This document shows positions 50,626-59,641 of a stretch of 64,000 nucleotides of DNA, piece after piece. Origin of the DNA: an uncultured Muribaculaceae bacterium (lineage in GTDB: Bacteria > Bacteroidota > Bacteroidia > Bacteroidales > Muribaculaceae); assembly GCA_910588065.1 (NCBI GenBank), contig CAJUPZ010000011.1:20125-84124 (forward strand), in the 5' to 3' direction. Position numbers and translations under genes: made by a program. Numbering within the stretch: position 1 is the first letter of the stretch; each line of letters begins with the position of its first letter. A model generated the notes under the pieces. The model searched no databases, was not told where the DNA came from, and saw only the letters and a program-made list of their open reading frames with translations.

Positions 50626-51825
50626 ATGATTAAAAGAAGTATCCTTGGTCTGGCTTGCGCAATGTTCCTCGGAGCATCTGCTTTCGCCCAGAACTCACAA
50701 GAGGTTGCAACAACCCCCGATCCTTCTCAGGGCTATCTCTTCAATAGCTTTTCAAACAACTGGTTCATCACCGGTGAAGGTGGCGTCAGCGTAATGATGT
50801 CTAAATTCGATCAGCACCGTAAATTCTCAGAACGTCTTGCTCCTGCAGCTTCTCTCTACGTCGGCAAATGGTTCTCACCCATCATCGGCCTCCGTATCGG
50901 TGGTAACTTTATCGGTGCCAAAGGCCTCAGCCAGGTTAACGTATGGAACAACCCCAACGGTGCCATGGAAAAAGGCTACTACAAACAGCGCTACAATGAA
51001 TTCGGTGCTGTAGGCGACGTGATGATCAACCTCACCAACTGGTGGTGCGGCTACCGTCCCGGACGTATCTACAACTCTTCTGTTTACTTCGGTGGCGGCG
51101 CTTACTGGACACTCTTCCGTGACTACTCCGCAAGCACCAAAGGCGAATGGAAAAACGCCCACAACTTCAACACTTCACTCCGCGCAGGCTGGATCAACGC
51201 TTTCAATGTAAGCAGAAGCGTTCAGCTCTTCCTCGACATCCGCTACAGCACTTTCGATGCTCCCCAGGATCGCGCAGCGTTTGAAAAGAAAACTTGTGGC
51301 GACATCCAGGCTTATGTTGGTATCACTTACAACTTCAACAAACGCACTTGGGACGCTCCCGTTGTGCCCGTTTGCCCCGAAGTGCCTGACTGCAGCGCTA
51401 TCGAAGCTCGCCTCCAGGCTGCCAACGCCCGCATCGCTGACCTCGAGCGTCAGCTCCAGGACTGCCTCAACCGTCCCGTTGAGAAAGCTCCCTGCGCTAA
51501 GCTCCCCCTCGCTACAATCTACTATCCCATCAACAAGTCAAGCCTCTCAACCCGCGAGGTTAATGTTCTCCGCGCAGTTGCTTCTGTAATGAAAGAAAGC
51601 GGCAAGAACTACACCCTCACCGGCTGGGCCGACAACTACACCGGCACAGAGTCGTTCAACGACCGTCTCCGCCACGCCCGTGTAAACGGTGTTCAGCGTC
51701 AGCTCGTTCGCTTCGGTGTTGACTCAAACAAACTCAACGCTACTGTGAACAGCGGCAACCTCACCGACCTCGGTGAAAAAGCTGTTCAGCTCGACCGCGC
51801 CGTTACTATCGAAGAAGCTGAATAA
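50626..51825 (+). CDS. OmpA-family outer-membrane protein (second copy)
   Basis: 399 residues. Signal peptide to about AFAQ (22). A β-barrel (about 40-250; NNWFITGEGGVSVMMSKFD, LYVGKWFSPIIGLRIGGNF) is followed by a Cys-rich link (PVCPEVPDCSAIEARLQAANARIADLERQLQDCLNRP, a coiled coil flanked by cysteines) and an OmpA-like C-terminal domain (LATIYYPINKSSLSTREVNVLRAVA). The usual LSxRRA motif reads DRLRHARVNGVQ, so peptidoglycan binding may be altered. Similar plan and bias to the porin at 15974. Strong codon bias suggests abundance. Confidence 0.92.
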   Translation: MIKRSILGLACAMFLGASAFAQNSQEVATTPDPSQGYLFNSFSNNWFITGEGGVSVMMSKFDQHRKFSERLAPAASLYVGKWFSPIIGLRIGGNFIGAKGLSQVNVWNNPNGAMEKGYYKQRYNEFGAVGDVMINLTNWWCGYRPGRIYNSSVYFGGGAYWTLFRDYSASTKGEWKNAHNFNTSLRAGWINAFNVSRSVQLFLDIRYSTFDAPQDRAAFEKKTCGDIQAYVGITYNFNKRTWDAPVVPVCPEVPDCSAIEARLQAANARIADLERQLQDCLNRPVEKAPCAKLPLATIYYPINKSSLSTREVNVLRAVASVMKESGKNYTLTGWADNYTGTESFNDRLRHARVNGVQRQLVRFGVDSNKLNATVNSGNLTDLGEKAVQLDRAVTIEEAE

Positions 51826-51846
51826 TTCATTCACTCACGATACTCC

Positions 51847-51878
51847 AGAGCCTGCCCACATCGGCAGGCTCTTTTTTT
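51847..51878 (+). terminator. Terminator of the second ompA-like gene
   Basis: AGAGCCTGCC and GGCAGGCTCT form a perfect 10-bp stem with a 6-base loop and a T-run. Confidence 0.92.
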
Positions 51879-51887
51879 ACCCCGACA

Positions 51888-51921
51888 TTTGGCTCCATGA
51901 TACCGATTTTTACTACCTTTG
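51888..51921 (+). promoter_or_regulatory. Candidate promoter of the M48 gene
   Basis: TTTG (51888-51891), 22 bases, TACCTTTG (51914-51921), 37 bases before the start; the spacer is slightly long. Confidence 0.55.
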
Positions 51922-51957
51922 CATTCTGAAAAATCATTATCTCAAACAATACGGAAA

Positions 51958-52758
51958 ATGAAAATTGCAAAACTAATCGTTGCTATCGCAATGCTTGCGG
52001 CTGTTGCTCCCGCAAACGCTCAGTTCAAAATCTCCAAAGGTATCGGTGCCGTTGCCAAGGCCGCGCAGGCCTTTACTCTGACCGATGCGCAGATGGCTGC
52101 ATACGTCAAGGAGTCTGTAGACTGGATGGACAAGCACAATCCCGTGCCTGCTGAGGACAACCCCTATACCGTGCGTCTGCGCAAACTCACTGCCAACCTC
52201 AAGGATGCCGACGGAATACCCTTGAATTTCAAGGTATATGATGTTATCGATGTCAATGCCTTTGCTTGCCCTGACGGCAGTGTGCGCGTGTTTTCCTCAC
52301 TCATGGACATAATGAGCGATGAGGAACTCCTCGGTGTGATTGGCCACGAGATAGGCCATGTGACAAAGCGCCACAGCAAAAACGCTTTCAAACAGCAGCT
52401 CCTCACCGGCGCGTTGAAGGATGCGGTGGCCTCTACCGGTGGCGTTGCCGCCCAGCTAACCGAGTCTCAGCTCGGCACCCTCGGCGAAAGCCTTGTCAAC
52501 GCCAAGTATTCGCAGAAGCAGGAGACAGAGGCTGATGACAGCGGATATGACTTCCTTGTTAAGAACGGTGTAAATCCCTGGGGTATGGTGATGGCTTTCG
52601 AAAAACTCCAGAGCATGGAGGGAAATGTGAAGTCAGGCACTGTGGAGAAGATGTTCAGCTCTCATCCCGACACCGCCAAGAGAATCAAACACATGAGCGA
52701 GCGCGCCACAAAGGATGGCTACACCCGTCCGGCTGCCGCTGCAGAAGAGGCTAAGTAA
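51958..52758 (+). CDS. M48-family metalloprotease, secreted
   Basis: 266 residues from ATG 51958, chosen because MKIAKLIVAIAMLAAVAPANAQ is a signal peptide; the longer frame would put it inside. Zinc motif HEIGH with context GVIGHEIGHVTKRHSKNAF; the third ligand Glu is in QETEADDSGYDFL. The C-terminus has the family's SSHPDTAKRIKHM segment. LoiP/BepA-like relatives degrade or assist outer-membrane proteins in the periplasm; the same is inferred here, and its position next to an OmpA gene is in keeping with that. No TPR repeats follow the catalytic domain. Confidence 0.93.
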   Translation: MKIAKLIVAIAMLAAVAPANAQFKISKGIGAVAKAAQAFTLTDAQMAAYVKESVDWMDKHNPVPAEDNPYTVRLRKLTANLKDADGIPLNFKVYDVIDVNAFACPDGSVRVFSSLMDIMSDEELLGVIGHEIGHVTKRHSKNAFKQQLLTGALKDAVASTGGVAAQLTESQLGTLGESLVNAKYSQKQETEADDSGYDFLVKNGVNPWGMVMAFEKLQSMEGNVKSGTVEKMFSSHPDTAKRIKHMSERATKDGYTRPAAAAEEAK

Positions 52759-52787
52759 GAGTTTTAATTGATATTGTTTATTTAGGG

Positions 52788-52822
52788 TGCTCCCCCGGCG
52801 GCATTGTCTGTCCGGGGGAGCA
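52788..52822. terminator. Hairpin between convergent genes
   Basis: TGCTCCCCCGG and CCGGGGGAGCA form an 11-bp perfect stem with a 13-base loop between the M48 gene (+) and the dipeptidase gene (-). There is no strong T run, so termination efficiency is uncertain, but position and strength fit a shared terminator. Confidence 0.65.
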
Positions 52823-52841
52823 TTGCGTTAAGTAGCGCCGG

Positions 52842-53504
52842 TTAGAAATCGAGCCGCTTGTAGCGTGCCCGTGCGGCGGCCCGTGAGCGGAAATTGAAGT
52901 GCCACCATTCGGTGCGCAATGTGGTGAATCCTCCGCTGCGCATCACCTTGCGCAGAAGCAGCCGGTTTTTGCGCTCGCTGTCAGTGATTATACCGCGGTC
53001 AACAAGGTTCTGCTCCTTGTCAATATTGCTCTCCGGCCCGAGATGATCCACCGGAGTGCCCATCGGCAGCTCGCGCCCCTGAGCGTCAACAATGGTGATG
53101 TCCACAGCCAGCCCGTAGTTGTGGAGGCCGCCGCCGCGGGCCGGATTGCTCACATAATTGGCCTTGGAGGTGCCCTTCACCTTGTTGAACATTCTCCGCT
53201 GCACGCTCATTGGCCGTGCCGCGTCGCACACTTTCAGCCTGTAGCCGGGGTGTTCGCGTTCGAGCGCCCGCTGCGCTTTGAGAAGACCGGCGGCTGCTTC
53301 CGGATGCAGATATGCTTTCCGCAGGCTGCCATACATATCCTGCCCTACGAAATTATTGCCGGAGGCGTACATCAGCTCTACAACAAGGGTTGAATCCATC
53401 TCTGCGACATCAACCATGCCGGCATCGCGCATGGCCTCGTCATAATTCTGCGCGGATGCCGCCGCTGCTGTGAGAACACTCATAATGAATAGCAAAATTT
53501 TCAT
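52842..53504 (-). CDS. D-Ala-D-Ala dipeptidase-like peptidase (M15, VanX/DdpX family)
   Basis: 220 residues with a signal peptide (MKILLFIMSVLTAAAASAQ), so periplasmic. Zinc ligands and catalytic residues of VanX are visible: Arg in KVCDAARPMSVQ, GLHNYGLAVDIT (His and Asp ligands), the catalytic Glu and third His ligand in TEWWHFNF. The family cleaves D-Ala-D-Ala; periplasmic relatives recycle cell-wall peptides rather than give vancomycin resistance, and no van ligase or regulator is nearby. Ordinary start and length. Confidence 0.92.
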   Translation of the reverse strand: MKILLFIMSVLTAAAASAQNYDEAMRDAGMVDVAEMDSTLVVELMYASGNNFVGQDMYGSLRKAYLHPEAAAGLLKAQRALEREHPGYRLKVCDAARPMSVQRRMFNKVKGTSKANYVSNPARGGGLHNYGLAVDITIVDAQGRELPMGTPVDHLGPESNIDKEQNLVDRGIITDSERKNRLLLRKVMRSGGFTTLRTEWWHFNFRSRAAARARYKRLDF

Positions 53505-53563
53505 ACCGCCGCGAAATTACCGCTTTTTTGCCACATCCCCAACGGTAATGGGGCTGATCGTCC

Positions 53564-53602
53564 GATAAAAAAATGGCGCGGTGTACGGCACCGCGCCATT
53601 TT
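53564..53602 (-). terminator. Terminator of the TlpA-like gene
   Basis: AAAATGGCGCGGTG and CACCGCGCCATTTT form a 14-bp perfect stem with a 5-base loop, followed on the minus strand by more T; 25 bases past the stop. Confidence 0.92.
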
Positions 53603-53627
53603 CGGGGAATTTGTGTATATGGTTTAC

Positions 53628-54719
53628 TTACATGTATTTGCTTACTTCCTGACCAACCTGGGCCGGGTCGAGCACCCTTGTCGCAATCTCGCCGTTTGCT
53701 ATGACGTAGGTTGTAGGCAGCGACACAACATTGTAGGTGTCGAGGTATTTTACGCCGTCGGCGGTGGAGTTGTACACAGTTATCCAGGGGAGGTTTCTGG
53801 CGCTCTGTTTCCAGCGGTATTCATCTTCGTCAAGAGCCACCTGATATATCTCGAGTCCGTTCTTGGCATAGCGGTCATACACCTTGTTGAGCTCAACATT
53901 ATATGCCGGCGAAGGCTCGGCGCCGTAAACAGTGAAGCTGAGGAGCACCACCTTGTTTTTTGCGGCCACTTCGCTGAGTTTCTGCAGCTTGCCGGTGTTG
54001 TCGTAGAGCTCAATCTCAAAGAGACTCACTTCCGGAGCTTCGATGGTTGTCACCTTGCCGTTGCCTGAGCGGCGGTTGGTGATGAACAGGCGTTTGAGAA
54101 ACTCAGTTCTCGGGTCGTTGGGGCGATACTGGTCAAATGCGTTTGCTACCGCGCCGATTATACGGTTGTCATACTTGTTTTCGGGGTTGTAAAGCGCCAC
54201 ACCGCCAACGCGTTTGTTGATGATATAGTATGCCACAATGCCGGCGGGGTCGCCGAGCATCATTCCTCCGAGCTCGCGCTTGAGCAGGGTGTCGTTTGGC
54301 AGGGATGCAAGGCCGTTGCGGGAAATAGCCTCGCGCACCCGGTTGTCGACATGCAAGAGCATCTCGGCGCTCTCGCTGCCGGTAAGGGTGTATTCGCTGT
54401 CAAAGGCAGATGCTTTCGACATCACGGTGACGCTCTCAATGCTGTCAATAGGGAAGTAGAGCGACTTGTCGCCGAGGCGCAGGCGGTATATGTCAGGATA
54501 ACCGGCTGCCTCATGGGCGAAGCTGAACTTGCCGTTGCCGCTCAGCTTTGCCGAGTCGATGGGAAACCAACGGCCGTTTGAGGAGGCTTCCAGCACCATT
54601 GTCTGTCCGTCCGCACCCTCTATTTCGCCGCTCACTTTCCATTCGTTGCTGCCCTTGCAGCCGTAGAGAGCAAGGGTGGCGGCGCAGATTGTCAGTATGC
54701 TTTTGTTGAATATTTTCAT
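53628..54719 (-). CDS. TlpA/DUF4369-type lipoprotein lacking the redox cysteines
   Basis: 363 residues from ATG 54719, chosen because it opens a lipoprotein signal (cysteine 21 in ALYGCKGSN); a longer in-frame start adds 39 unlikely residues. N-terminal DUF4369-like β-domain (about 25-120; WKVSGEIEGADGQTMVLEA), a helical middle, then a thioredoxin fold (about 230-363; VVLLSFTVYGAEPSPAYNVEL, YAKNGLEIYQVALDEDEYRW, SLPTTYVIANGEI with the cis-Pro). Where relatives have C-x-x-C this protein has A267-E-P-S270. So it probably binds rather than oxidises or reduces. No acidic run after Cys21, so it likely faces the periplasm. Confidence 0.88.
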   Translation of the reverse strand: MKIFNKSILTICAATLALYGCKGSNEWKVSGEIEGADGQTMVLEASSNGRWFPIDSAKLSGNGKFSFAHEAAGYPDIYRLRLGDKSLYFPIDSIESVTVMSKASAFDSEYTLTGSESAEMLLHVDNRVREAISRNGLASLPNDTLLKRELGGMMLGDPAGIVAYYIINKRVGGVALYNPENKYDNRIIGAVANAFDQYRPNDPRTEFLKRLFITNRRSGNGKVTTIEAPEVSLFEIELYDNTGKLQKLSEVAAKNKVVLLSFTVYGAEPSPAYNVELNKVYDRYAKNGLEIYQVALDEDEYRWKQSARNLPWITVYNSTADGVKYLDTYNVVSLPTTYVIANGEIATRVLDPAQVGQEVSKYM

Positions 54720-54746
54720 TTTTGCTGAGTTTTTACTACTGAGCCA

Positions 54747-54754
54747 CAAAATTA
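54747..54754 (-). promoter_or_regulatory. Candidate -7 box of the TlpA-like gene
   Basis: TAATTTTG on the minus strand, 28 bases before the start; no clear -33 element. Confidence 0.4.
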
Positions 54755-54871
54755 GCACAAAATTTTCATCTTTGCAGCGTCCGCGGCTCCATATAATCAT
54801 TTTGCCGCGCCATTTAACAATTCCGGTGTGTGACATCTCGCGCGCCGCTCCGTGATATTCAAAAAAATTAT

Positions 54872-54879
54872 TACTTTTG
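54872..54879 (+). promoter_or_regulatory. Candidate -7 box of the TRIC-family gene
   Basis: TACTTTTG, an exact match, 36 bases before the start; -33 element not seen. Confidence 0.42.
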
Positions 54880-54914
54880 CGGTGCCGGTGTCTTAGTGGC
54901 GCCGGCCCGATGCA

Positions 54915-55541
54915 ATGGAAACAACAACCTTCCTATTTATAATAGAGATGATAGGCACCGTGGCGTGTGCGATAAGCGGCATACGCCTGGCTGCCACAAA
55001 GCGCTTCGACTGGTTCGGGGCATACACCGTAGGCCTTGTCACCGCTATCGGCGGAGGCACCCTGCGCGACCTGCTCATAGGCATACCGGTGTTCTGGATG
55101 CAGAGCGGCTGGTATGTGGGGGTCACGGCATTGTCGCTGGTAACGGTGATTGTTTTCAGAAGTTTCCTTGTGAGCCGCGACCGCATACTGTTTATTTTCG
55201 ACAGCATCGGCCTTGCCCTGTTCTGCGTGATAGGCATACAGAAGAGCCTGGCGGCGGGCTATCCCATGTGGGTGGCCACTGTGATGGGCATCATCACCGG
55301 CGCTTTCGGCGGAGTGTTGCGCGATATACTCATCAATGAGGAGCCTCTGGTGTTTCGCAAGGACATCTATGCCACCGCCTGTCTTGCCGGAGCGCTGGTG
55401 TACTGGATAATAATGGTTTGCGGCGGCAGCCCTGTAGTGCAGCAGATATGCTGTGCCGTCACCGTGATAATCCTCAGGGTGCTGGCGTTGAAGTACAACC
55501 TGTCGCTGCCGGTTCTCAACTCCGGCATTTCCAACAAGTAG
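54915..55541 (+). CDS. TRIC/UPF0126-family membrane channel protein
   Basis: 208 residues with seven predicted membrane helices in two repeats of three plus one. Each repeat carries the family motif: GGGTLRDLL (about residue 46) and GGVLRDIL (about 131). Bacterial TRIC homologues are homotrimeric cation channels, and some UPF0126 members are linked to glycine uptake; which applies here is unknown. It is transcribed divergently from the TlpA-like gene and followed 52 bases later by parE, which has its own -7 box. Confidence 0.9.
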   Translation: METTTFLFIIEMIGTVACAISGIRLAATKRFDWFGAYTVGLVTAIGGGTLRDLLIGIPVFWMQSGWYVGVTALSLVTVIVFRSFLVSRDRILFIFDSIGLALFCVIGIQKSLAAGYPMWVATVMGIITGAFGGVLRDILINEEPLVFRKDIYATACLAGALVYWIIMVCGGSPVVQQICCAVTVIILRVLALKYNLSLPVLNSGISNK

Positions 55542-55563
55542 CGGCGGATTCGCTTTTTTTTCG

Positions 55564-55571
55564 TAACTTTG
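55564..55571 (+). promoter_or_regulatory. Candidate -7 box of parE
   Basis: TAACTTTG, an exact match, 22 bases before the ATG; no -33 element at normal spacing. Confidence 0.45.
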
Positions 55572-55593
55572 CCATAATTAAATCCTTAAATGT

Positions 55594-57543
55594 ATGGCAG
55601 AGGAATTGGAAGACAACACCATGGCAGCAGAGTCAGGACCGACGGCTGAGCAGTTTGCGGGATACGGCGATGATGCGATACGCACCCTCGAGTATCCTGA
55701 GCATATCCGTCGCCGCCCCGGTATGTATATCGGCAAGCTCGGCGACGGCAGCAATCCCGACGATGGCATATATGTGCTGCTGAAGGAGGTTGTTGACAAC
55801 AGTATCGACGAGTATATGGCCGGTTTTGGCAAGCGCATCATCGTTGAGGTTACGGACACTACTGTGAGTGTGCGCGACTTTGGCCGCGGTATTCCGCTCA
55901 ACAGTGTTGTTGACGCTTCGTCGAAGATGAATACCGGAGGCAAGTTTGACAGCAAGGTGTTTCACCGTTCGGTGGGTCTGAACGGTGTGGGCATCAAAGC
56001 GGTGAATGCTCTGTCGAGCGATTTTATGGTGCAGAGCGTGCGCGACGGCCAGATGAAGCGTGTGCAGTACTGCCGTGGTGTGATAACGGTGGAGGAGCCG
56101 ATAGTGTCTACCGAGGAGCAGGGGGGTACTTTCATCCAGTTCACTCCGGACAACGCTATTTTCCGCGATTACAGGTTTCGCGAGGAGTTTGTTCTTCCGC
56201 TGATCAAGAATTACAGTTTTCTCAACACCGGCCTTGTGCTGATTTTCAACGGCAAGCGCTATTCGAGCCGCAACGGCTTGCTTGATCTGCTTGCCGAGAA
56301 TATGACCAACGAGCCGCTGTATGAGCCGATTCATCTCAAGGGCGAGAATATAGAGATAGCGATGACCCACGCCAATCAGTATGGCGAGGAGTATTATTCG
56401 TTTGTCAACAGCCAGTTCACCAGCCAGGGTGGCACTCATCTGAGCGCTTTCAAGGAGGCTGTGTCGCGCACCATCAAGGATTATATCGGCAAAAACAACA
56501 TCGAGTTTTCAGATGTGCGCAGCGGCATTGTGGCAGCGGTGTCGGTAAAGGTTGTGGAGCCGGTGTTTGAATCGCAGACCAAAACCAAGCTCGGCTCGAG
56601 GGATATGGAGCCTGACGGCCCGACTATAGCGAAGTATATCGGCGACTTTGTAAAGAAAGAACTTGACGATTATCTGCATATGAACCTCGCTGTGGCCGAT
56701 GAAATCAAGCGCAAGGTTGAAACCAACGAAAAAGAGCGCAAGGCCATGAGCGGACTCACCAAGAAGGTGAGGGAGCAGAACAAGAAGATAAGCCTGAACA
56801 ACCGCAAGCTGCTTGACTGCAGGGTGCATCTCACCGACAGCAAGGGGGACCCCGAGAAGAAGCTCGCGTCTTCGATTTTCATCACCGAGGGTGACTCTGC
56901 AGCCGGGTCTATAACCAAAATACGCAATGTCGAGACCCAGGCTGTGTTCTCGCTCAGGGGCAAGCCGAAGAACACTTACGGCAAGACCAAGAAGATGGTG
57001 TATGAGAATGAGGAGTTCAACCTTCTGCAGGCGGCTCTAAACATAGAGGAGAGCCTCGACAATCTGCGCTACAATAAGGTTATAATAGCCACCGATGCCG
57101 ATGTCGACGGCATGCACATCCGTATGCTGCTGCTCACATTCTTCCTCCAGTTCTTTCCGGACCTTGTGAAGAAAGGGCATGTGTATATTCTCCAGACTCC
57201 GCTCTTCCGCGTGCGCAACAGAAAGGCTTCGCGCCGCGGCGCCGTGAAGAAGAAAGGGGAGGTTGAGGAGATCTATTACTGCTACTCGGATCAGGAGCGT
57301 ATCACCGCAATAGATCGGCTCGGCACTAATGCCGAGATAACGCGATTCAAGGGTCTCGGTGAAATTTCGCCGGAGGAGTTCCGCGGATTCATCGGCCCGG
57401 ATATCCGTCTGGACCGTGTCGCTCTCCACAAGGAGGATGGCGTGAGCGAGCTGCTGCGCTTCTATATGGGCAAGAACACCATTGAGCGCCAGAACTTTAT
57501 TATAGACAATCTCGTTGTTGAAGATGACAGTGAAATATCCTGA
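55594..57543 (+). CDS. parE: DNA topoisomerase IV subunit B
   Basis: 649 residues. GHKL ATPase domain: KEVVDNSIDEYMAGFG, VRDFGRGIP, NGVGIKAVNALS; transducer domain; Toprim domain with EGDSAAGSI and ATDADVDGMHIR; C-terminal FKGLGEISPEEF. Choice of ParE over GyrB rests on the DDGIYVLLKEVVDNSIDEY wording and on the parE-coaD-S41 protease order common in Bacteroidales. It separates linked chromosomes after replication together with ParC, which is not in the window. It overlaps coaD by 20 bases. Confidence 0.88.
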   Translation: MAEELEDNTMAAESGPTAEQFAGYGDDAIRTLEYPEHIRRRPGMYIGKLGDGSNPDDGIYVLLKEVVDNSIDEYMAGFGKRIIVEVTDTTVSVRDFGRGIPLNSVVDASSKMNTGGKFDSKVFHRSVGLNGVGIKAVNALSSDFMVQSVRDGQMKRVQYCRGVITVEEPIVSTEEQGGTFIQFTPDNAIFRDYRFREEFVLPLIKNYSFLNTGLVLIFNGKRYSSRNGLLDLLAENMTNEPLYEPIHLKGENIEIAMTHANQYGEEYYSFVNSQFTSQGGTHLSAFKEAVSRTIKDYIGKNNIEFSDVRSGIVAAVSVKVVEPVFESQTKTKLGSRDMEPDGPTIAKYIGDFVKKELDDYLHMNLAVADEIKRKVETNEKERKAMSGLTKKVREQNKKISLNNRKLLDCRVHLTDSKGDPEKKLASSIFITEGDSAAGSITKIRNVETQAVFSLRGKPKNTYGKTKKMVYENEEFNLLQAALNIEESLDNLRYNKVIIATDADVDGMHIRMLLLTFFLQFFPDLVKKGHVYILQTPLFRVRNRKASRRGAVKKKGEVEEIYYCYSDQERITAIDRLGTNAEITRFKGLGEISPEEFRGFIGPDIRLDRVALHKEDGVSELLRFYMGKNTIERQNFIIDNLVVEDDSEIS

Positions 57544-57982
57544 GCCGCGCACGGCAATTTTTCCGGGCAGTTTCGACCCGTTCACACTCGGCCATCTCGA
57601 CATTCTTAAGCGTGGGCTGCAAGTGTTTGACAGAGTGGTTGTAGCTGTAGGAGTCAACGCCGCGAAGAAGGGAGGCACGCCTGTTGAGGAGCGCCTGGCT
57701 CAGATACGCGGCGCAATCGCCGGGCTATCCGGCGCTGAGGCTGTGAGCTATGAAGGGCTGACAGTTGATGCTGCGGCGGCCTGCGGCGCCACATCCATAT
57801 TGCGCGGAGTGCGCAGCGTCGCCGACTTTGAGTATGAGCGCAACCTTGCCGACCTCAACCGCGCCATTTCCGGCATAGACACTGTGATACTCTGCGCCGA
57901 CCCCGGCCTCGCCGCCATCAGTTCGTCAGCCCTGCGCGAGCTCAAAGCGTATGGCCGTGATATATCCGCATACTTACCCTGA
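57524..57982 (+). CDS. coaD: Phosphopantetheine adenylyltransferase
   Basis: 152 residues from ATG 57524 (MTVKYPEPRTAIFPGSFDPFT); the TTG at 57515 is a less likely start. It transfers AMP to 4'-phosphopantetheine in CoA synthesis. Nucleotidyltransferase motif FPGSFDPFTLGHLDIL (T/HxGH), substrate-binding Lys region GVNAAKKGG, and RGVRSVADFEYERNLADLNR are all intact, plus ISSSALRELKAYG near the end. It overlaps parE and lies 28 bases before the protease gene. Confidence 0.95.
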   Translation: MTVKYPEPRTAIFPGSFDPFTLGHLDILKRGLQVFDRVVVAVGVNAAKKGGTPVEERLAQIRGAIAGLSGAEAVSYEGLTVDAAAACGATSILRGVRSVADFEYERNLADLNRAISGIDTVILCADPGLAAISSSALRELKAYGRDISAYLP

Positions 57983-58009
57983 CATTATTAACAAAGCATT
58001 ACCAGACAG

Positions 58010-59608
58010 ATGATCAGAAAATATATAGCAGCGCTGCTGTGCATTGCCTCGGCGCTTGGCCTCGCAGCCCAGAAGGTTGATATGAAACCGGCCAACAAGG
58101 TTGCGAACGCCCATTGGATAATAGAACACTTCTATGTTGACACGGTGAACGCCGACAAGGTTGCCAACGAGGCGATTGTTGCGATGCTCAAGACACTCGA
58201 CCCTCACTCCACATACTCCAACGCCGAGGAAACCCGTGCGCTCACCGAGCCACTTCAGGGAAATTTTAGCGGCATAGGCATACAGTTCAATATTGTGGAT
58301 GACACAATCCGTGTTGTGCAGACTGTTGCCGGCGGCCCCTCCGAGAAGGTAGGCATTCTGGCGGGAGACCGTCTTCTCAGCGCCAACGACACCGTTATTT
58401 CCGGCGTCAAGATGCCCCAGGCCCTGGTGATGAAGCATCTGCGCGGTCCCAAGGGATCGAAGGTGCTGATAAAGGTTGTGCGCAAGGGTGTCAAGGAGCC
58501 GGTGGTGTTTCGCATCACCCGCGACGATATACCCACCTACAGCGTGTCGGCCTCGTATATGGCCAATGATTCCATCGGCTATGTCAAGGTGACTCTCTTC
58601 GGAGAGACAACCCCGGCCGAGGTACGTGCGGCTGTTGACAAACTTAAGGGGCAGGGCATGCGCCACCTTGTTCTTGACCTTGAGGATAACGGCGGCGGCT
58701 ATCTGCAGGCCGCAACCGAGATTGCCGGTATGTTTCTTGAACCTAACGAGCTGATTGTCTACACCGAAGGAACCCATGCCGAGCCGGCTCATTTTCTCAA
58801 CACCGGCAGCGGCCGCAAGGATATTGACCGGCTTGTGGTGACAGTCAACCAGTTCTCGGCCTCGGCCAGCGAGATTCTGTCCGGCGCGGTGCAGGACCAG
58901 GACCGCGGCGTTGTTGTCGGCCGACGCACCTTCGGCAAGGGGCTTGTGCAGCGCCCGTTCCCGTTTCCGGACGGCTCCATGATACGCCTCACCACCGCGC
59001 GCTACTACACCCCCTCGGGCCGCAGCATCCAGAAGCCGTATACTGCGGGCGATGAGGATGACTATAATGCCGAGATTCTCCACCGCTATATGAACGGCGA
59101 GCTGAGCAGCGCCGACAGTGTGCACCTCGACGAGTCGCTGCTGCGCCACACCCTCAAGCTGCAGCGGCCTGTGTATGGCGGCGGCGGTATTATGCCTGAC
59201 CGGTTTGTTGCGATTGACACCACCTATTATTCAACATATTACCGCGACATCCTTGCCAAGGGAGTGCTGCATCTCTTCACAACCAATTATATCGACAACA
59301 ACCGCAAACAGCTTAAAAGCGACTATCCGACAGAGTCGTCGTTCGTCAATAATTTTGTGGTGGGGCCTGAAATGCTTGACAACCTTGTTGCTCTCGGCAA
59401 AAAAGAGGGGGTTGAGCCGGACTCTGCAATGATAGCCACGAGCGCACCGGCGCTGAAGGTATATCTCAAGGCTCTGATCGGGCGCGACCTCTTTGAGCAG
59501 GGAACATACTACCGGATAGCCAACGAACTGAATCCGGTGTACAAAACGGCTGTTGAGCTGATATCCGATCCTGTAGAATACAGGCGGTATTTCACAGTGA
59601 AGCGGTAG
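58010..59608 (+). CDS. S41 C-terminal processing protease
   Basis: 532 residues. Signal peptide to about LAAQ (20), so periplasmic. An N-terminal helical region (LDPHSTYSNAEE) precedes a PDZ domain (about 85-170; GGPSEKVGILAGDRLLSAND). The catalytic core has FSASASEILSGAVQD with the nucleophilic Ser and FGKGLVQR with the catalytic Lys. Where relatives read LRGNPGGYL this one reads LEDNGGGYL. A 170-residue C-terminal extension with a Tyr-rich middle follows, typical of Bacteroidetes CtpA proteins. It trims or degrades envelope proteins; third in the parE-coaD run. Confidence 0.93.
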   Translation: MIRKYIAALLCIASALGLAAQKVDMKPANKVANAHWIIEHFYVDTVNADKVANEAIVAMLKTLDPHSTYSNAEETRALTEPLQGNFSGIGIQFNIVDDTIRVVQTVAGGPSEKVGILAGDRLLSANDTVISGVKMPQALVMKHLRGPKGSKVLIKVVRKGVKEPVVFRITRDDIPTYSVSASYMANDSIGYVKVTLFGETTPAEVRAAVDKLKGQGMRHLVLDLEDNGGGYLQAATEIAGMFLEPNELIVYTEGTHAEPAHFLNTGSGRKDIDRLVVTVNQFSASASEILSGAVQDQDRGVVVGRRTFGKGLVQRPFPFPDGSMIRLTTARYYTPSGRSIQKPYTAGDEDDYNAEILHRYMNGELSSADSVHLDESLLRHTLKLQRPVYGGGGIMPDRFVAIDTTYYSTYYRDILAKGVLHLFTTNYIDNNRKQLKSDYPTESSFVNNFVVGPEMLDNLVALGKKEGVEPDSAMIATSAPALKVYLKALIGRDLFEQGTYYRIANELNPVYKTAVELISDPVEYRRYFTVKR

Positions 59609-59641
59609 CGCGGACTGTAACTCTACGGAAAAAGGATTGAT

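Noticed and set aside
52842..53504. Vancomycin-resistance gene (vanX)
   Set aside because: The signal peptide and absence of vanH, vanA-type ligase and VanRS neighbours point to periplasmic wall-peptide recycling rather than resistance.
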